64,000 nucleotides of DNA, taken from assembly GCF_901933205.1 (NCBI RefSeq), contig NC_044571.1:57535994-57599993 (forward strand). The letters run 5' to 3'. The notes below the pieces were generated by a model, which saw only the letters and a program-made list of their open reading frames with translations, ran no database searches and had not been told where the DNA came from. Origin of the DNA: Camarhynchus parvulus. Lineage: Eukaryota > Chordata > Aves > Passeriformes > Thraupidae. The translations under genes and the position numbers were made by a program. This document shows, piece by piece, positions 62,609-64,000 of this stretch (position 1 is the stretch's first letter; the number at the start of each line of letters is the position of its first letter).

Positions 62609-64000
62609 GATAGTGTGGATACCTAGGGAGAGAGAATGAAAACATTTTTGAAGTTATTTGCTCAAGGAATTACATGCTTCATGACACAATCCATCAACAA
62701 ATTGAAAATCACTAAGAAGATGTTTAAGCAATTAATTTGTAATAGTATTTCATAAAACTCATAATGCATGGTTGTAATGAATTTCTGAGAAGTTGTTCTT
62801 GGAGAAGAGACTGCTGAAGTACCTGCAAGGAGAGGGATCATTTTACTCTCAGTTTTAACACTTTTAGCATACATGCTACATTGAGCAATAGTTGTGGAAA
62901 TACAGACAACATGCCAGTAAAAGATTTTTGGTTAAGGAGAAGTTGCACATCCCCAGAGAACAAATTCTGCCACATTTTGAGATACACGTCATAGCACCCA
63001 TGTATTTCTATGCATTAGTCTTTTTTTCTCCAACAGCTCTCCAGATTAATAATGAAGATTCATACTCAAGAAGAAAATGGGGAAGTCAAATTCTACCATT
63101 GTTAATCATTGAAAATCTGTTTTGATGTTTTTTTCTTACTAGAATGAAGATGGAGAAGAGTATAAATAACATTCAATTGCATTCAAAATGCATTAACACA
63201 TGGTAATTCTTAAAAGAATAAAAGGAATTGAAAACATTTTTTGTAGTAACATTGCAACGCAGCCATATGGCAGATTGATAGTGTTCTCATTCCTTGTGCT
63301 TAAGCAGTTCACAGACATAAACCCATTATTTCTGGAAAAGTGTTTGGACAGGTCTCTGTTGTACAGATTTTAGTTATGTCCTATGAGCTGTCTCAAACTG
63401 ACAGCATTCTGAGGGACAATATTCAATGAATTATACTGTTGTGCTTCACTCTTCCAATCTTAGGAAAAACGCTTCCAGTATGGCTACAGAAAGATTGCTC
63501 TACAGAAAGAACCAGAGATTACATGAGATTATGAAGTGATATATTTTAAATATCTTAATTTCTGTAGATCAAATCTCTTAATTGTGAAATTCAACATCTT
63601 GCATACACGTGTAAAAATGTACATTACGAAAATATTGCCTCTTTTTTATTAAAAAATCACCCAAGATTAAAAAATAGATGTTAGAAAATTAAAGTTATAT
63701 AAGAAACACATGATTTTAAATTATTTGATTTTAAAATTAAATTTGACAGGTAATTTTTTTAGAATGATAGCCACACTAATGACTTTTTCATCTTGGAAAA
63801 AGAGGAAAAAAATAAACCCTGGAACATATGAGCTATTTCATTTTAAAGAAGACACTGAATATTAATTGTGGGCTATAATCACCAAAACAGCCAGGAGAAC
63901 TTTTGTATTTGAACTTGCTTGAGGAAAGTAGGTGGCTTTGCAGCAGTTGTGACTGTGGACCAATGCGTCAACCTTACTGTTGAGATACATTAGTAATCAG
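62609..64000. other. AT-rich noncoding sequence to the window end
   Basis: Two frames of 70 and 77 codons (62662-62874, 62892-63125) match nothing known. No element was recognised. Confidence 0.5.

Noticed and set aside
1..64000. CRISPR arrays, operons, prophages or bacterial insertion sequences
   Set aside because: The window is vertebrate DNA with CR1 and LTR elements; no regularly spaced repeat-spacer pattern or dense coding was seen.

Overview
This window looks like nuclear DNA from a bird. The main evidence is at least thirteen fragments of CR1-type LINEs, several ending in the 3' tail built from ATTCTGTGA-like units that is typical of avian CR1, together with LTR fragments that resemble LTR families I know from bird genomes. 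The background is AT-rich and full of short homopolymer tracts. The order or species cannot be fixed from the sequence alone.

I found no convincing protein-coding exon. The longest open frames fall into three groups: translations of a tetranucleotide repeat (10.9-11.3 kb), decayed CR1 reverse transcriptase (48.6-49.2 kb), or unrecognisable frames of up to 131 codons that chance allows in 64 kb read six ways. No tRNA, rRNA or known microRNA was recognised. The window is best read as intergenic or deep intronic sequence.

Layout. 0-6.4 kb: unique AT-rich DNA, a GGGAGA hexamer array at 457-547 and an AAT array near 5.9 kb. 6.4-9 kb: a CR1 3' fragment and two probable LTR remnants. 10.9-11.3 kb: a very long TTCC array. 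13.0-14.3 kb: a complete solo LTR bounded by a 5-bp target duplication, followed by a local duplication. 16.8-19.2 kb: two more LTR fragments and a CR1 3' end carrying a 13-bp triplication. 19.2-31.3 kb: mostly unique DNA with one ancient CR1 fragment. 31.3-31.6, 37.6 and 39.5-39.9 kb: CR1 pieces in both orientations. 40.2-43.4 kb: two copies of a roughly 250-bp repeat I cannot name, one of them interrupting an ancient CR1. 48.6-49.3 kb: a decayed CR1 reverse transcriptase. 52-54.9 kb: CR1 3' ends flanking a GC-richer segment with a perfect 14-bp hairpin. 57.0-58.0 kb: a younger CR1 abutting an ancient one in the opposite orientation. 62.0-62.6 kb: a further LTR.

The history is one of repeated insertion and decay of retroelements in DNA that otherwise carries no recognisable gene. 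I did not find a coherent new gene system. The most novel items are the unnamed repeat pair at 40.2/42.5 kb and the structure-prone simple-repeat arrays. Family assignments rest on recall of consensus sequences, not on a search.
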